From the NCBI GenBank assembly GCA_964535025.1, contig CAZHRW010000159.1, positions 24,113 to 88,112 of the forward strand: 64,000 nt of DNA. Reading direction: 5' to 3'. This document shows, one piece after another, positions 46,530-54,696 of the stretch. A program made the translations under genes and the position numbers. A model generated the notes under the pieces. It was not told the DNA's origin. It was given only the letters and a program-made list of their open reading frames with translations, and searched no databases. This stretch comes from JAAYZK01 sp964535025. Lineage in GTDB: Bacteria; Planctomycetota; Phycisphaerae; SM23-33; FEN-1343. Position 1 is the first letter of the stretch. Each line of letters starts with the position of its first letter.

Positions 46530-46557
46530 TTGTCAACAGGTTCGCGCCCATTATAGT
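46530..46557 (+). promoter_or_regulatory. promoter of the CbiX-like/phosphoesterase operon
   Basis: TTGTCA (46530-46535), 16-nt spacer, TATAGT (46552-46557). A near-perfect palindrome GTTGTCAAC overlaps the -35 and also gives a TTGACA on the other strand towards the lipoprotein gene, so the two directions may share control. Confidence 0.6.
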
Positions 46558-46619
46558 GTGAGCGGGACCGCCGGCAAAGGTGTATCGTTGATCGCAGGGG
46601 GAGCAGACGGAGAAGGTCC

Positions 46620-47000
46620 ATGACCCGACAAGTCGTCATTCTGGTCGATCACGGCACGCCCGACGCGCCGTCGTCGCCGCCGCTGGCGCGTCTGGCGTCG
46701 ATCCTGGCCGGCCGTGCGGGCGTGCGGGTGATCGCGGCCCACCTGGTCGGCGAGCCGTCGGTGACCGACGCGGCGGCGCGGGCGGCCGGCGAGGGGGCCG
46801 AACGGGTGATCGTCCTGCCTTGCCTGCTGAGCGACGGCCACCACACCCGCCGGACGTTGCCCGAACTGCTGGCCGAGGCGAGGCGGCGCCATCCGGACGT
46901 CGCGTTCGAGTTGGCCGAGCCGCTGGGGATCGACGACCGGCTCGCGGGGATCCTGCTGGATCGTCTGCGGGGCCGCCTGGCCGAACGGACCCCGGCATGA
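46620..47000 (+). CDS. CbiX/SirB-like small chelatase
   Basis: A 126-residue single-domain member of the class II chelatase family. VDHGTP near residue 10 contains the metal-binding His, and PCLLSDGHHTRRTLPELL near 75 the second His/Glu region, as in CbiX-small proteins. These insert cobalt, nickel or iron into sirohydrochlorin-type tetrapyrroles. Its stop overlaps the next ATG. No cobalamin or siroheme genes are adjacent, so the metal and pathway are not fixed. Confidence 0.85.
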   Translation: MTRQVVILVDHGTPDAPSSPPLARLASILAGRAGVRVIAAHLVGEPSVTDAAARAAGEGAERVIVLPCLLSDGHHTRRTLPELLAEARRRHPDVAFELAEPLGIDDRLAGILLDRLRGRLAERTPA

Positions 47001-47809
47001 ACGTCGAGATCGCCTGGGGTCGTCCCAACGCCCGCACGCCGATCGACCTGACGGACGTGCCCATCGCCATCGCCGACCTGCCGCCGGCCCTGGAGGGGTT
47101 CCGCCTGGCGGTCGTCAGCGACGTCCACTACGGCCGTCTCGTCGACGAGGCCTTCGTGCGACACCTGGCCGCCCTGGTCAACGGCCAGGCGCCCGACGCG
47201 ATCGTCATCGCCGGCGACTTCATCGACCGCAGCCGGCGGCGGTTCGACGGCTGCGCGGACCTGCTGCGGGCCTTCCGCGCCCCGTCCGGCGTGCTGGGCG
47301 TCCTGGGCAACCACGAGCACCGCCTTGGCGCCCGCCGGGCCCTGGAGGCGTACACCGCCGGCGGCGTCGACATGCTCGTCAACGCCCATCGCACCCTCGG
47401 CCGCGGCGGCGCGGGGCTCACCCTGGCGGGGCTGGACGACTGCATCGAGGGCCGCTGCGACCCCGTCGCGGCCCTCGACGGCGCCGACCCCGGCCGGCCG
47501 GTGATCCTCGCCTGCCACAGCCCCGACGTCGCCGAGGCCCTCGACGGCGTCGCCCGGGCCGACCTGGTGGTCGCGGGGCACACGCACGGCGGCCAGATCA
47601 CGCTGTTCGGCCGGCCGCTGATGACGCAGATCCGCTATCGACGCTACACCCGCGGCCTGGCCGACGGCCCGCGGTGCCGGGTCTACACCTCCCGCGGGGC
47701 CGGCGTCACCCGCATCCCGCTTCGCGTGGGGGCGCGGGCGGAGGTGCCGATGATCCGCCTGACGTGCGGCCAAGAGGGTTGCCAAAGCCCCGGCGGCCTT
47801 CTATCGTAA
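46997..47809 (+). CDS. metallophosphoesterase (calcineurin-like)
   Basis: A 270-residue phosphohydrolase. VVSDVHYGR supplies the first D-x-H metal motif near residue 40, IAGDFIDR the second Asp, GVLGNHEHR the GNHE motif, and ILACHSPD with VAGHTHGGQITLFG the two late His motifs. The GHTHGGQ form places it with the YkuE/YaeI-like group. It is coupled by ATGA to the chelatase gene. Confidence 0.93.
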   Translation: MNVEIAWGRPNARTPIDLTDVPIAIADLPPALEGFRLAVVSDVHYGRLVDEAFVRHLAALVNGQAPDAIVIAGDFIDRSRRRFDGCADLLRAFRAPSGVLGVLGNHEHRLGARRALEAYTAGGVDMLVNAHRTLGRGGAGLTLAGLDDCIEGRCDPVAALDGADPGRPVILACHSPDVAEALDGVARADLVVAGHTHGGQITLFGRPLMTQIRYRRYTRGLADGPRCRVYTSRGAGVTRIPLRVGARAEVPMIRLTCGQEGCQSPGGLLS

Positions 47810-47836
47810 GCCGCCGTGGCTCCGTGGAGAACGATC

Positions 47837-48178
47837 GTGATCGTTGTGTTGAACCTGTTCGATATTCATCCGGGGCGCGAGCGGCAGTACGCCGAGTACC
47901 TCCGCCGCGTTCAGCCGATCCTCGACCGCGTCGGGGCGCGGGTCCTGCTGTACGGGCGCACCCGCTACGTGCACCTGGGCCCCTGCACGCAGGAATACTG
48001 CGGCCTGATCGCCTACGACTCCGTCGACGCCCTCCGCCGTCTCAGCCACGACGAGGCGTTCAACACCATCCGCCCCCTGCGCGACGAAAGCACCTGCAAT
48101 TACGTGCTCACCACCGTCGAGGCGTTCGACTCCATGGCCGCCGCGGCCCGCGAGCTCGAGACGGCGCCCGAGCGGTAG
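47837..48178 (+). CDS. DUF1330-like dimeric alpha/beta-barrel protein
   Basis: A 113-residue protein starting at GTG 47837 with GGAGA 6 nt upstream; an in-frame GTG at 47816 has no site. The sequence VLNLFDIHPGRERQYAEYLRRV and the CNYVLTTVEAFDS end fit the ferredoxin-like dimeric fold of DUF1330/YciI-like proteins. No catalytic assignment is possible. It may be the third gene of the 46620 operon. Confidence 0.7.
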   Translation: MIVVLNLFDIHPGRERQYAEYLRRVQPILDRVGARVLLYGRTRYVHLGPCTQEYCGLIAYDSVDALRRLSHDEAFNTIRPLRDESTCNYVLTTVEAFDSMAAAARELETAPER

Positions 48179-48186
48179 GGCGTTGT

Positions 48187-48603
48187 TCAGGCGAGATCCC
48201 GCCCCGTGGACCCCGTGGCCAGCCGAGCGTGGAGGACGCCCTTTTCGCGGTGGAGGTGGTCGGCGAGGGCCTGGATGTCGCGTCCGCGTCCGCGGACCAT
48301 GATCATCTCGGCGCAGAGGTGCTCGTCGAGATGGATGTGCGTGGTGGCCAGGACCTTCCCGCGGAAATGGTGCTGCTCGTCGGTAAGCCGTTCGCTCAGG
48401 CCGGGGCTGTGGTGGTCGTACAGCAGGGAGATCGTGCCGAGGCTCTCGGCGTTCGAGCGCCACCGGGCCTCGACGATGTGATTGCGGATCAGGTCGCGGA
48501 TGAACTCCGAGCGGTTGCTGTAGTCGCTGTCGGCCACCTGGGCCTCCAACTGCTCGAACAGCGACCGCTCGATCGACACGCTGAAGCGAACGAGATCGGA
48601 CAC
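48187..48603 (-). CDS. nikR: nickel-responsive regulator NikR
   Basis: A 138-residue ribbon-helix-helix regulator starting at GTG 48603 with AAGGAG upstream. The N-terminal RHH domain (VRFSVSIERSLFEQLE-YSNRSEFIRDLI) binds DNA. The ACT-like C-terminal domain carries the nickel ligands in YDHHSPGL, TTHIHLDEHLC (His-x-His and Cys) exactly as in E. coli NikR. No nickel transporter gene is visible in the window. Confidence 0.94.
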   Translation of the reverse strand: MSDLVRFSVSIERSLFEQLEAQVADSDYSNRSEFIRDLIRNHIVEARWRSNAESLGTISLLYDHHSPGLSERLTDEQHHFRGKVLATTHIHLDEHLCAEMIMVRGRGRDIQALADHLHREKGVLHARLATGSTGRDLA

Positions 48604-48709
48604 GGGCGACTCCTTGTGCTGTGGGGCTTATCCTACCAGGGCGGGCGGCGTGTGCAAGCGTCCGCGGCCGGGCAGGGGGCTGTCAGGGGCTGACGACCCG
48701 CCTAAAGGG

Positions 48710-48738
48710 TTGTGTCGCGCGAGTTATGCCTGTATCCT
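48710..48738 (+). promoter_or_regulatory. putative promoter of the AroC-like gene
   Basis: TTGTGT (48710-48715), 17-nt spacer, TATCCT (48733-48738), about 75 nt before the start codon. Confidence 0.4.
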
Positions 48739-48813
48739 AGCGGGTCACTGTAGATAGCGAGCCGGTGTCCCCACGGGGTCGTCGGTCCCGGGTCCTTGAG
48801 CGAAGAAAGGCGG

Positions 48814-50154
48814 ATGGCGATGATCGGCTGCAGTCTGGGACGAAACGTGCAGGTGACGGTGGCGGGGGGCTCCTACCAGGACGGCCTGCTGGCGGTGATC
48901 CAGGGCGTCCCGCCGGGGATGGTGCTGACCGAGCAGGAGATCTACGGCGACATGCTCCTGCGGAACCCCGGTGCCGACGAGCTGTCGAGCCCGCGGAAGG
49001 AGCCGGACCTGCCGGTGATCTACTGCGGGATCAACGCCGCCGACACCGTCGAGAACGCCGGCAACGCGCGGCATACCAACGGGACGCCGCTGGGGATCCT
49101 CATCCCCAATCTCGACCGGCACTTCATCCACATCAAGCAGTACCAGGACACCAACCGCACCCCGCGGCCGGGCCATGCGTCCTACGCGACGTTCCAGAAG
49201 TACGGGCCCAACGACGACGCCATCGGCGCCGGCATCTTCTCCGGCCGCTACACCAGCACGATCGTCGCCGCCGGCTATGTTGCCAAGCGCGTGCTCGAAC
49301 GGTGCGGGATCCGCGTCTGCTCGTTTATCCGCGAGATGGCCGGCGTCCGCTGCGACGACGTCGCCGACGAGGCGCTGTTCAGCACCACCGACGCCTACAA
49401 GCGGATGCGCCACGATTATGACCCGTTCTACCAGGCGGTTTACGTCAACGGCCGCGTCACGCCCGAGATGCGGTTCCTGGAGAAGATGGCCGTCTTCGCC
49501 GCCATCGAAGGCGAGATCGACGCCATCCGCCAGACGGCCAGGCCGGTCGAGGCCGACGCCGTCCGGGCCGAGTACGGCGTGCACCACGTGATCAACTGCC
49601 CGGACCCGGACGCGGCGGCGGCGATGCTCGAGGCCGCCAACAGGATTACGGTGACGGGCGATTCGTCCGGCGGCGTCGTCGAGGTCGTCGCGACGGGCGT
49701 CCCGGCCGGGCTGGGCGAGCCGGTCTTCAACAAGCTCGACGCCGAGCTCGGTCGGATGCTCGGCATCGGCGCCGTCAAGGGCGTCGAGGTCGGCGCGGGC
49801 TTCGCCGTCAAGGATATGACCGGCTACGAGTGCAACGACCAGATGCGGGCCGTCGACGGCGAGGTCGTCTTCGATTCCAACAACGCCGGGGGCATCACCG
49901 GCGGCGTGTCGACGGGCCAGACGATCGTCGCCCGCCTGGCCGTCAAGCCCACGCCGACCATCGACCGGCCCCAGCACACCATCGACAAGTACACCCACGC
50001 CAACACCGAGCTGGCCGCGATCACCCGTCGCGATCCCACCATCGTCGGGCGGATCTGGCCCGTCGCGGAGAACTACACCGCCCTGGTCCTCCTGGACCAC
50101 CTGATGGCCCACTACGGCTACCAGGCGCTTAAGGAGAAGGCGGGACAGAAGTAA
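48814..50154 (+). CDS. divergent chorismate-synthase homologue
   Basis: A 446-residue AroC-fold protein. The C-terminal half is clear: SGVPAGLGEPVF-like VATGVPAGLGEPVFN, SNNAGGITGGVSTGQTI and LAVKPTPTI. The N-terminal GESHG motif is GGSYQ here, losing a catalytic His; the GRHDP motif is TRRDP; the FMN-binding RGGGRSSARET segment is AGIFSGRYTST. The central His in PRPGHASY is kept. Between about residues 195 and 280 there is an insertion relative to E. coli AroC. It may have a changed reaction. Start 48814 has GAAAGG upstream; ATG 48820 and TTG 48796 are alternatives. Confidence 0.82.
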   Translation: MAMIGCSLGRNVQVTVAGGSYQDGLLAVIQGVPPGMVLTEQEIYGDMLLRNPGADELSSPRKEPDLPVIYCGINAADTVENAGNARHTNGTPLGILIPNLDRHFIHIKQYQDTNRTPRPGHASYATFQKYGPNDDAIGAGIFSGRYTSTIVAAGYVAKRVLERCGIRVCSFIREMAGVRCDDVADEALFSTTDAYKRMRHDYDPFYQAVYVNGRVTPEMRFLEKMAVFAAIEGEIDAIRQTARPVEADAVRAEYGVHHVINCPDPDAAAAMLEAANRITVTGDSSGGVVEVVATGVPAGLGEPVFNKLDAELGRMLGIGAVKGVEVGAGFAVKDMTGYECNDQMRAVDGEVVFDSNNAGGITGGVSTGQTIVARLAVKPTPTIDRPQHTIDKYTHANTELAAITRRDPTIVGRIWPVAENYTALVLLDHLMAHYGYQALKEKAGQK

Positions 50155-50171
50155 CGGCGACGGTCGAGGAT

Positions 50172-52337
50172 TCAGCGCCCCAGCAATCGCAGGCTGTTGA
50201 ACACCACCAGCAGCGTGGCGCCGGTGTCGGCGGCGATGGCCATCCACAGCGACGCCGCCCCGGCGAGGGTGAGGATGATGAAGAGGGTCTTGAGGCCGAG
50301 GGCGAAGATGATGTTCTGCTTGATGATACGCAGCGTTCGCCGGGAGTGAGCGATCAGCCAGGGCAGGCGGGACAGGTCGTCGCTCATCAGGGCGACGTCG
50401 GCGGTTTCGATCGCCGCGTCGGTGCCCATGGCGCCCATGGCGATCCCGAAGGTCGCGGCGGCCATGGCCGGGGCGTCGTTGATCCCGTCGCCGACCATGG
50501 CGACGTGCCGGTGCTCGCGGACGAGACGGCCGACGGCCTCAACCTTATCCTCCGGCAGCAGTTCGCAGCGGAACTCGTCGACGCCGGCGGCGGCGGCGAT
50601 CGCGCGGGCGGTGCCCTCGTTGTCGCCGGTGAGCATGATGACGCGGCTGACGCCGGCGCGTTTCACCGCACGGACGACGCCCGCGACGCCCTCCCGCAGG
50701 CCGTCGGCGATGGAGATCAGCCCGCAGACGTGGGCATCGTTGCCGACGGCGACCACGGTGTGGCCGGCGTCCTCCAGGGCCAGCGCGCGGGCGTGGATGG
50801 CGTCGGTTTCCTGTCCCTTTTCGTGCATCAGCCGGTGGCTGCCGATCCAGAACGGCCGCCCCTCGATGGTCGCCTCGGCGCCTTTGCCCTTGAGGGCAAG
50901 GAAGTTAGCGGCCTCCATCGGCCGCACCGATGCCTCCCGCGCCTTGCGGAGGATCGCCCGCGCCAGGGGATGTTCGCTGTGCGCCTCCAGCCCCGCCGCC
51001 CGCGCCAGCAGCTCGGCCTCGCTGTGGCCGTCGAGGGGCACGAGCACCTGGACGGCCGGGCGGCCGTGCGTGAGTGTGCCGGTCTTGTCGATCGCCAGGG
51101 CCTTCAGTCGTCCGGCGGCTTCGAGGTAGATCCCGCCCTTGATCAGCACCCCGCGCCGCGCCGAGGCCGTCAGGGCCGACACGACGGCGACCGGTGTGGA
51201 AATGACCAGGGCGCAAGGACATGCGATCACCAGCAGCACCAGCGCGCGGTAGAACCACGCCCCCCACGACGCCCCCGCGACCAGCGGCGGCGCGACGGCG
51301 ACGGCGACGGCGGCGGCCATCATCGCCGGCGTGTAGTAGACCGCGAACCGGTCCACCCACTGCTGGCTGCGGGCGCGGCGGGCCTGGGCGCGCTCGACCA
51401 TGTGGATGATCCGCGCGAGCGCCGTGTCCGCCGCGGCGCGGGTGGTGCGTAAGGCCAGTGCCCCGTTCTGGTTAATGGTCCCGGCGTGGACCTCGTCGCC
51501 GGGGGCCTTGTCCACCGGCATCGACTCGCCGGTGATCGGGGCCTGGTTGACCGACGACCGGCCGTCCGTCACCACGCCATCCAGCGGGATCCGTTCGCCC
51601 GGGCGGACCATAACCGTCGAGCCCACCGCCACTTCGCCGACGGGCACCTCGTGGGCGTGGTCCGCCGCGGCCCCGCCGGGCAGCACCCGGGCCGTCGGGG
51701 GGGACAGATCAAGCAGGGCGCCGATCGCGTTGCGGGCCCGCTCGACGCTCCAATGCTCCAGCAGCAGGGCGACCGCGAAGAGGAACGCCACCGTGGCCGC
51801 CTCGAACCACTCGCCGATGAGCATCGCGCCGAATACGGCGATGATCATCAGTAAGTTCATGTCCGGCCGAAGCCTGCGCAAGGCGCGGAAGGCCGGCGGC
51901 GCGACGAACCATCCCCCCAGGGCGATCGCCGCGGCGTAGGGGATGACCACCGCCACAGGCAGCGCGGCCTCCCCGTGCCCGCCGGCGAGGCTGTGCAGCA
52001 GGCTGCCGGAGAGCCACCAGTGGCTCACCAGGCCGCCCAGGAGGAAGACGCCGGAGGCGGCGGTGACAATCAGGCGCGCATGCTGTTTCCAAAAGGAGAC
52101 TTGCGGCTGGCGGCCCCGCAGGTCCCACGGCGTGGCCTTCATGCCGGTCGCGTCGACGGCGGCGACGATCTGCTCGGGGGAGACCGCCTCGCCGTCGAAT
52201 TCGACCGACATCCGGGCGTTGACCACGTCGAATTCCAGGTCGATCACGCCCGGCAGGCGGCCGACCTCGCGGCGGAGGATCGCCACCTCCTCCCCGCAGT
52301 CCAACCCCCGCACCTTGTAGTCGTTCGTTCGAGGCAT
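50172..52337 (-). CDS. P1B-type heavy-metal ATPase (Zn/Cd/Pb type)
   Basis: A 721-residue metal-exporting ATPase. An N-terminal HMA-like domain (residues 1-70) carries YKVRGLDCGEEV, with one Cys and acidic residues instead of CxxC, as in Zn2+/Cd2+ pumps. The core has the TGES actuator (PITGESMPVD), the transmembrane CPCAL, the phosphorylation motif DKTGTLTHG and the hinge VAMVGDGINDAPAMA. C-terminal membrane helices include KQNIIFALGLK. It is divergent from the first lyase gene. Confidence 0.95.
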   Translation of the reverse strand: MPRTNDYKVRGLDCGEEVAILRREVGRLPGVIDLEFDVVNARMSVEFDGEAVSPEQIVAAVDATGMKATPWDLRGRQPQVSFWKQHARLIVTAASGVFLLGGLVSHWWLSGSLLHSLAGGHGEAALPVAVVIPYAAAIALGGWFVAPPAFRALRRLRPDMNLLMIIAVFGAMLIGEWFEAATVAFLFAVALLLEHWSVERARNAIGALLDLSPPTARVLPGGAAADHAHEVPVGEVAVGSTVMVRPGERIPLDGVVTDGRSSVNQAPITGESMPVDKAPGDEVHAGTINQNGALALRTTRAAADTALARIIHMVERAQARRARSQQWVDRFAVYYTPAMMAAAVAVAVAPPLVAGASWGAWFYRALVLLVIACPCALVISTPVAVVSALTASARRGVLIKGGIYLEAAGRLKALAIDKTGTLTHGRPAVQVLVPLDGHSEAELLARAAGLEAHSEHPLARAILRKAREASVRPMEAANFLALKGKGAEATIEGRPFWIGSHRLMHEKGQETDAIHARALALEDAGHTVVAVGNDAHVCGLISIADGLREGVAGVVRAVKRAGVSRVIMLTGDNEGTARAIAAAAGVDEFRCELLPEDKVEAVGRLVREHRHVAMVGDGINDAPAMAAATFGIAMGAMGTDAAIETADVALMSDDLSRLPWLIAHSRRTLRIIKQNIIFALGLKTLFIILTLAGAASLWMAIAADTGATLLVVFNSLRLLGR

Positions 52338-52447
52338 CCCAACACCTTGACCTTACCGTAGTCTAGGACATCCGCCGGCGACATCATCTCTTTTACGGCC
52401 GGCGGGCCGTCGGCGGTCCATCCCAGCGGGCAAGCCGATGAAATCGT

Positions 52448-52476
52448 TCGACATGAACACCGATCTCCGCTAGACT
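52448..52476 (+). promoter_or_regulatory. promoter of the tandem lyase operon
   Basis: TCGACA (52448-52453), 17-nt spacer, TAGACT (52471-52476); five and four matches to consensus. AAGGAGA precedes the ATG at 52519. Confidence 0.55.
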
Positions 52477-52518
52477 TCCATCCTGAATTGTCCTGCATTT
52501 TGTAAGGAGACAGATGCC

Positions 52519-54669
52519 ATGCGATTCGCGCCCTCATTCGTTATTCCCGTCTGTATCGCCGCTTGTATTTCCCTCACCGTCGCGCAGCCGGCCATCCCCG
52601 ACCGCGACCCGGCCCCCGCCCGGCCGGTCCGGTTGATCGAGGCGGTCCGCGGCCAGCATCCGCGCCTCCTCTTCAGCCAAGACGAGGTCCCCGCGCTGAA
52701 AGCGTTCGCCAAGACCAAGCGGGGCCAGCAGTTCTGGTCGGAATTGACCGATTACCTCCCATCGTCGCGGCCGCCGTCGGAGCCGGAGTTCCTCCGCAAC
52801 GCCACCGACGGCCAGCGCCAGGGCTTCTGGCGGATGCCCACCGTCGCCCTCCATTACGTCCTGACGGGCGATCAGCAGTCCTTCGACCGCAGCGTGGGCT
52901 ACATGAAGCTCCTGCTGGAACTCGAACACTGGGAACTCGGCGGCGAGACCGATTACGGCATGAGCGCCGCCAACATCATGATCGGCGCCGCCCTCACCTA
53001 CGACTGGCTGTACAACGACCTCGACACCGAATTCCGCAACGCGTTCCGCGATAAACTCTTATTGCAGGCCCGGCGGATGATGCACAACGGCCACCTCGGC
53101 ACTACCGGCGGGGGCGGCTACTGGCGGGGCGACCCGCAGAACAACCACCGCTGGCACCGCAATGCCGGGCTGGTCCTCTGCGCCCTGGCCGCCGCCGAAC
53201 CCGATCGGGACGACGATGACTGGCTGCTGGCCAAGGTCCGCGAGGAACTGGACTTCGTCACACGCTGGCTGCCCGAGGATGGCACGAGCCACGAGTCGTT
53301 CAGCTACGCCATCTTCGGCATGGCCCACCTGACGCTCGCCCTGGAAGCCTCGGACCGCTGCCTGGGCACCGAGTATCTGCAAATCCCGTTCATGAAAACT
53401 CTTCCGCGCTTCATGACGGCCAGCTTCGCACCCGGGCTCGACAAGCGCTTCCGCTTCGGCGACCAGGGTGGCAGCAACGTGGGCAACCTCGGCTACGACG
53501 TGGCCCTCTTCCGTCCCATCGCCGTCCATAAGCTCAGCGACCATCTGGCCGTACTGAACGAACAGCTCGACCGCCACGGCGTCGGGCCGACGCGGGCATG
53601 GCTGGCGCTGCTGTGGTACCCGCGGGACCTCGAGCCCGGGCGCGTCGCGAACCTGCCCAACACGCACTTCTTCGACGATCTCGGCATCCTTATCGCCCGG
53701 AGCGGCTGGGAAAGCGGGCAGGCGGCGGCGATGTTTAAGTGCGGCCCCTTCGGGGGTTACACGCTCAACCGCTACCGGGCCGCCCGCGGCGGCCAGTACA
53801 TCAACGTCGCCCACGACGACCCCGACGCCAATGCGTTCCTCCTGTTCAACGAGGGGGCCTTCCTCACCGAGACGGACGGCTACTCCAAGCACAAGCAGTC
53901 GGCCAACCATAATACCATCCTCATCAACGGCACCGGCCAGACCGTCCCCGGACGGGCCGAAGGGGGCGGCTGGTCCCAGCCCGGCGGGGATATGACCGAA
54001 ACCGCCGTCGTAACCGCTTTCGCGGAAAACGGTAAGAACGTCGCCATCGAGGGCGAGGCGTCGGGGTTCTACCCGGTCAATCCCCGCGGCGGCAACGAAC
54101 GGCCGGCACTCGAGCGCTTCCGCCGGAGCTTCTTCTGGATCGACGGCCGCTACATCCTCGTCCTCGACGACATCCGCGCGGGCGAGCCCGTCGAGATCAC
54201 CTGGCTGATGCAGGGCAAGGACCTCGACGCATCCGACGACGGCGAAGGACGTTACATCCTCACCTCCGGCGAGGCCGCCTGCCCGTTCCACGTCGTCACG
54301 ACCGCCCCGGCGACCGCGCGGATCGTCGACTCGCCCGCCGACAGCCGCGGTGAGCCGCTCGGCTGGCGACAGTTGCGCCTCACCAGTCGGACCACGTCGA
54401 CGCTCGTGGTAAGTGTTTATGATCTTTGGGCTAAGGGCCCGCTGACCGTAAGCGTCCGCCCGGCCGGCGGTCGTGCGGTCGTCCGCGTGACCGGCGGGGG
54501 CATCGACGATACCTGGCAGTGGACCCCCGGCGGCGAGCGGTTCGATCCGTCGACCATCAGCGGCCGCACCGGCGAGGGGCGGGAGCTGATCACGCTGAGC
54601 CAACCGGAGCCGGGCACACGCCGGGCGATCCGTCAGATCCGGGCCGCCGGCGGAGCGTCGAGACGATAA
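52519..54669 (+). CDS. secreted heparinase II/III-like polysaccharide lyase, first copy
   Basis: A 716-residue exported lyase-type protein. A signal peptide (about residues 1-22, cleaved at VAQ-P) is followed by an alpha/alpha toroid (about 40-370; PQNNHRWHRNAGLVLCALA and WLPEDGTSHESFSY contain conserved His/Tyr positions) and a heparinase II/III beta-sandwich domain with YINVAHDDPDANAFLLFNEG and SANHNTILINGTGQTVPG. The family cleaves uronic-acid polysaccharides by beta-elimination; the substrate is not predictable. It is 27 nt upstream of a close paralogue. Confidence 0.87.
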   Translation: MRFAPSFVIPVCIAACISLTVAQPAIPDRDPAPARPVRLIEAVRGQHPRLLFSQDEVPALKAFAKTKRGQQFWSELTDYLPSSRPPSEPEFLRNATDGQRQGFWRMPTVALHYVLTGDQQSFDRSVGYMKLLLELEHWELGGETDYGMSAANIMIGAALTYDWLYNDLDTEFRNAFRDKLLLQARRMMHNGHLGTTGGGGYWRGDPQNNHRWHRNAGLVLCALAAAEPDRDDDDWLLAKVREELDFVTRWLPEDGTSHESFSYAIFGMAHLTLALEASDRCLGTEYLQIPFMKTLPRFMTASFAPGLDKRFRFGDQGGSNVGNLGYDVALFRPIAVHKLSDHLAVLNEQLDRHGVGPTRAWLALLWYPRDLEPGRVANLPNTHFFDDLGILIARSGWESGQAAAMFKCGPFGGYTLNRYRAARGGQYINVAHDDPDANAFLLFNEGAFLTETDGYSKHKQSANHNTILINGTGQTVPGRAEGGGWSQPGGDMTETAVVTAFAENGKNVAIEGEASGFYPVNPRGGNERPALERFRRSFFWIDGRYILVLDDIRAGEPVEITWLMQGKDLDASDDGEGRYILTSGEAACPFHVVTTAPATARIVDSPADSRGEPLGWRQLRLTSRTTSTLVVSVYDLWAKGPLTVSVRPAGGRAVVRVTGGGIDDTWQWTPGGERFDPSTISGRTGEGRELITLSQPEPGTRRAIRQIRAAGGASRR

Positions 54670-54696
54670 CCCGTTCTTCCAAGGAGACATAGAACG

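Noticed and set aside
52338..52447. A possible MerR-type operator upstream of the P1B ATPase (GACcttaccgtaGTC)
   Set aside because: The spacing to a usable minus-strand promoter is not right and no MerR-family gene is near.
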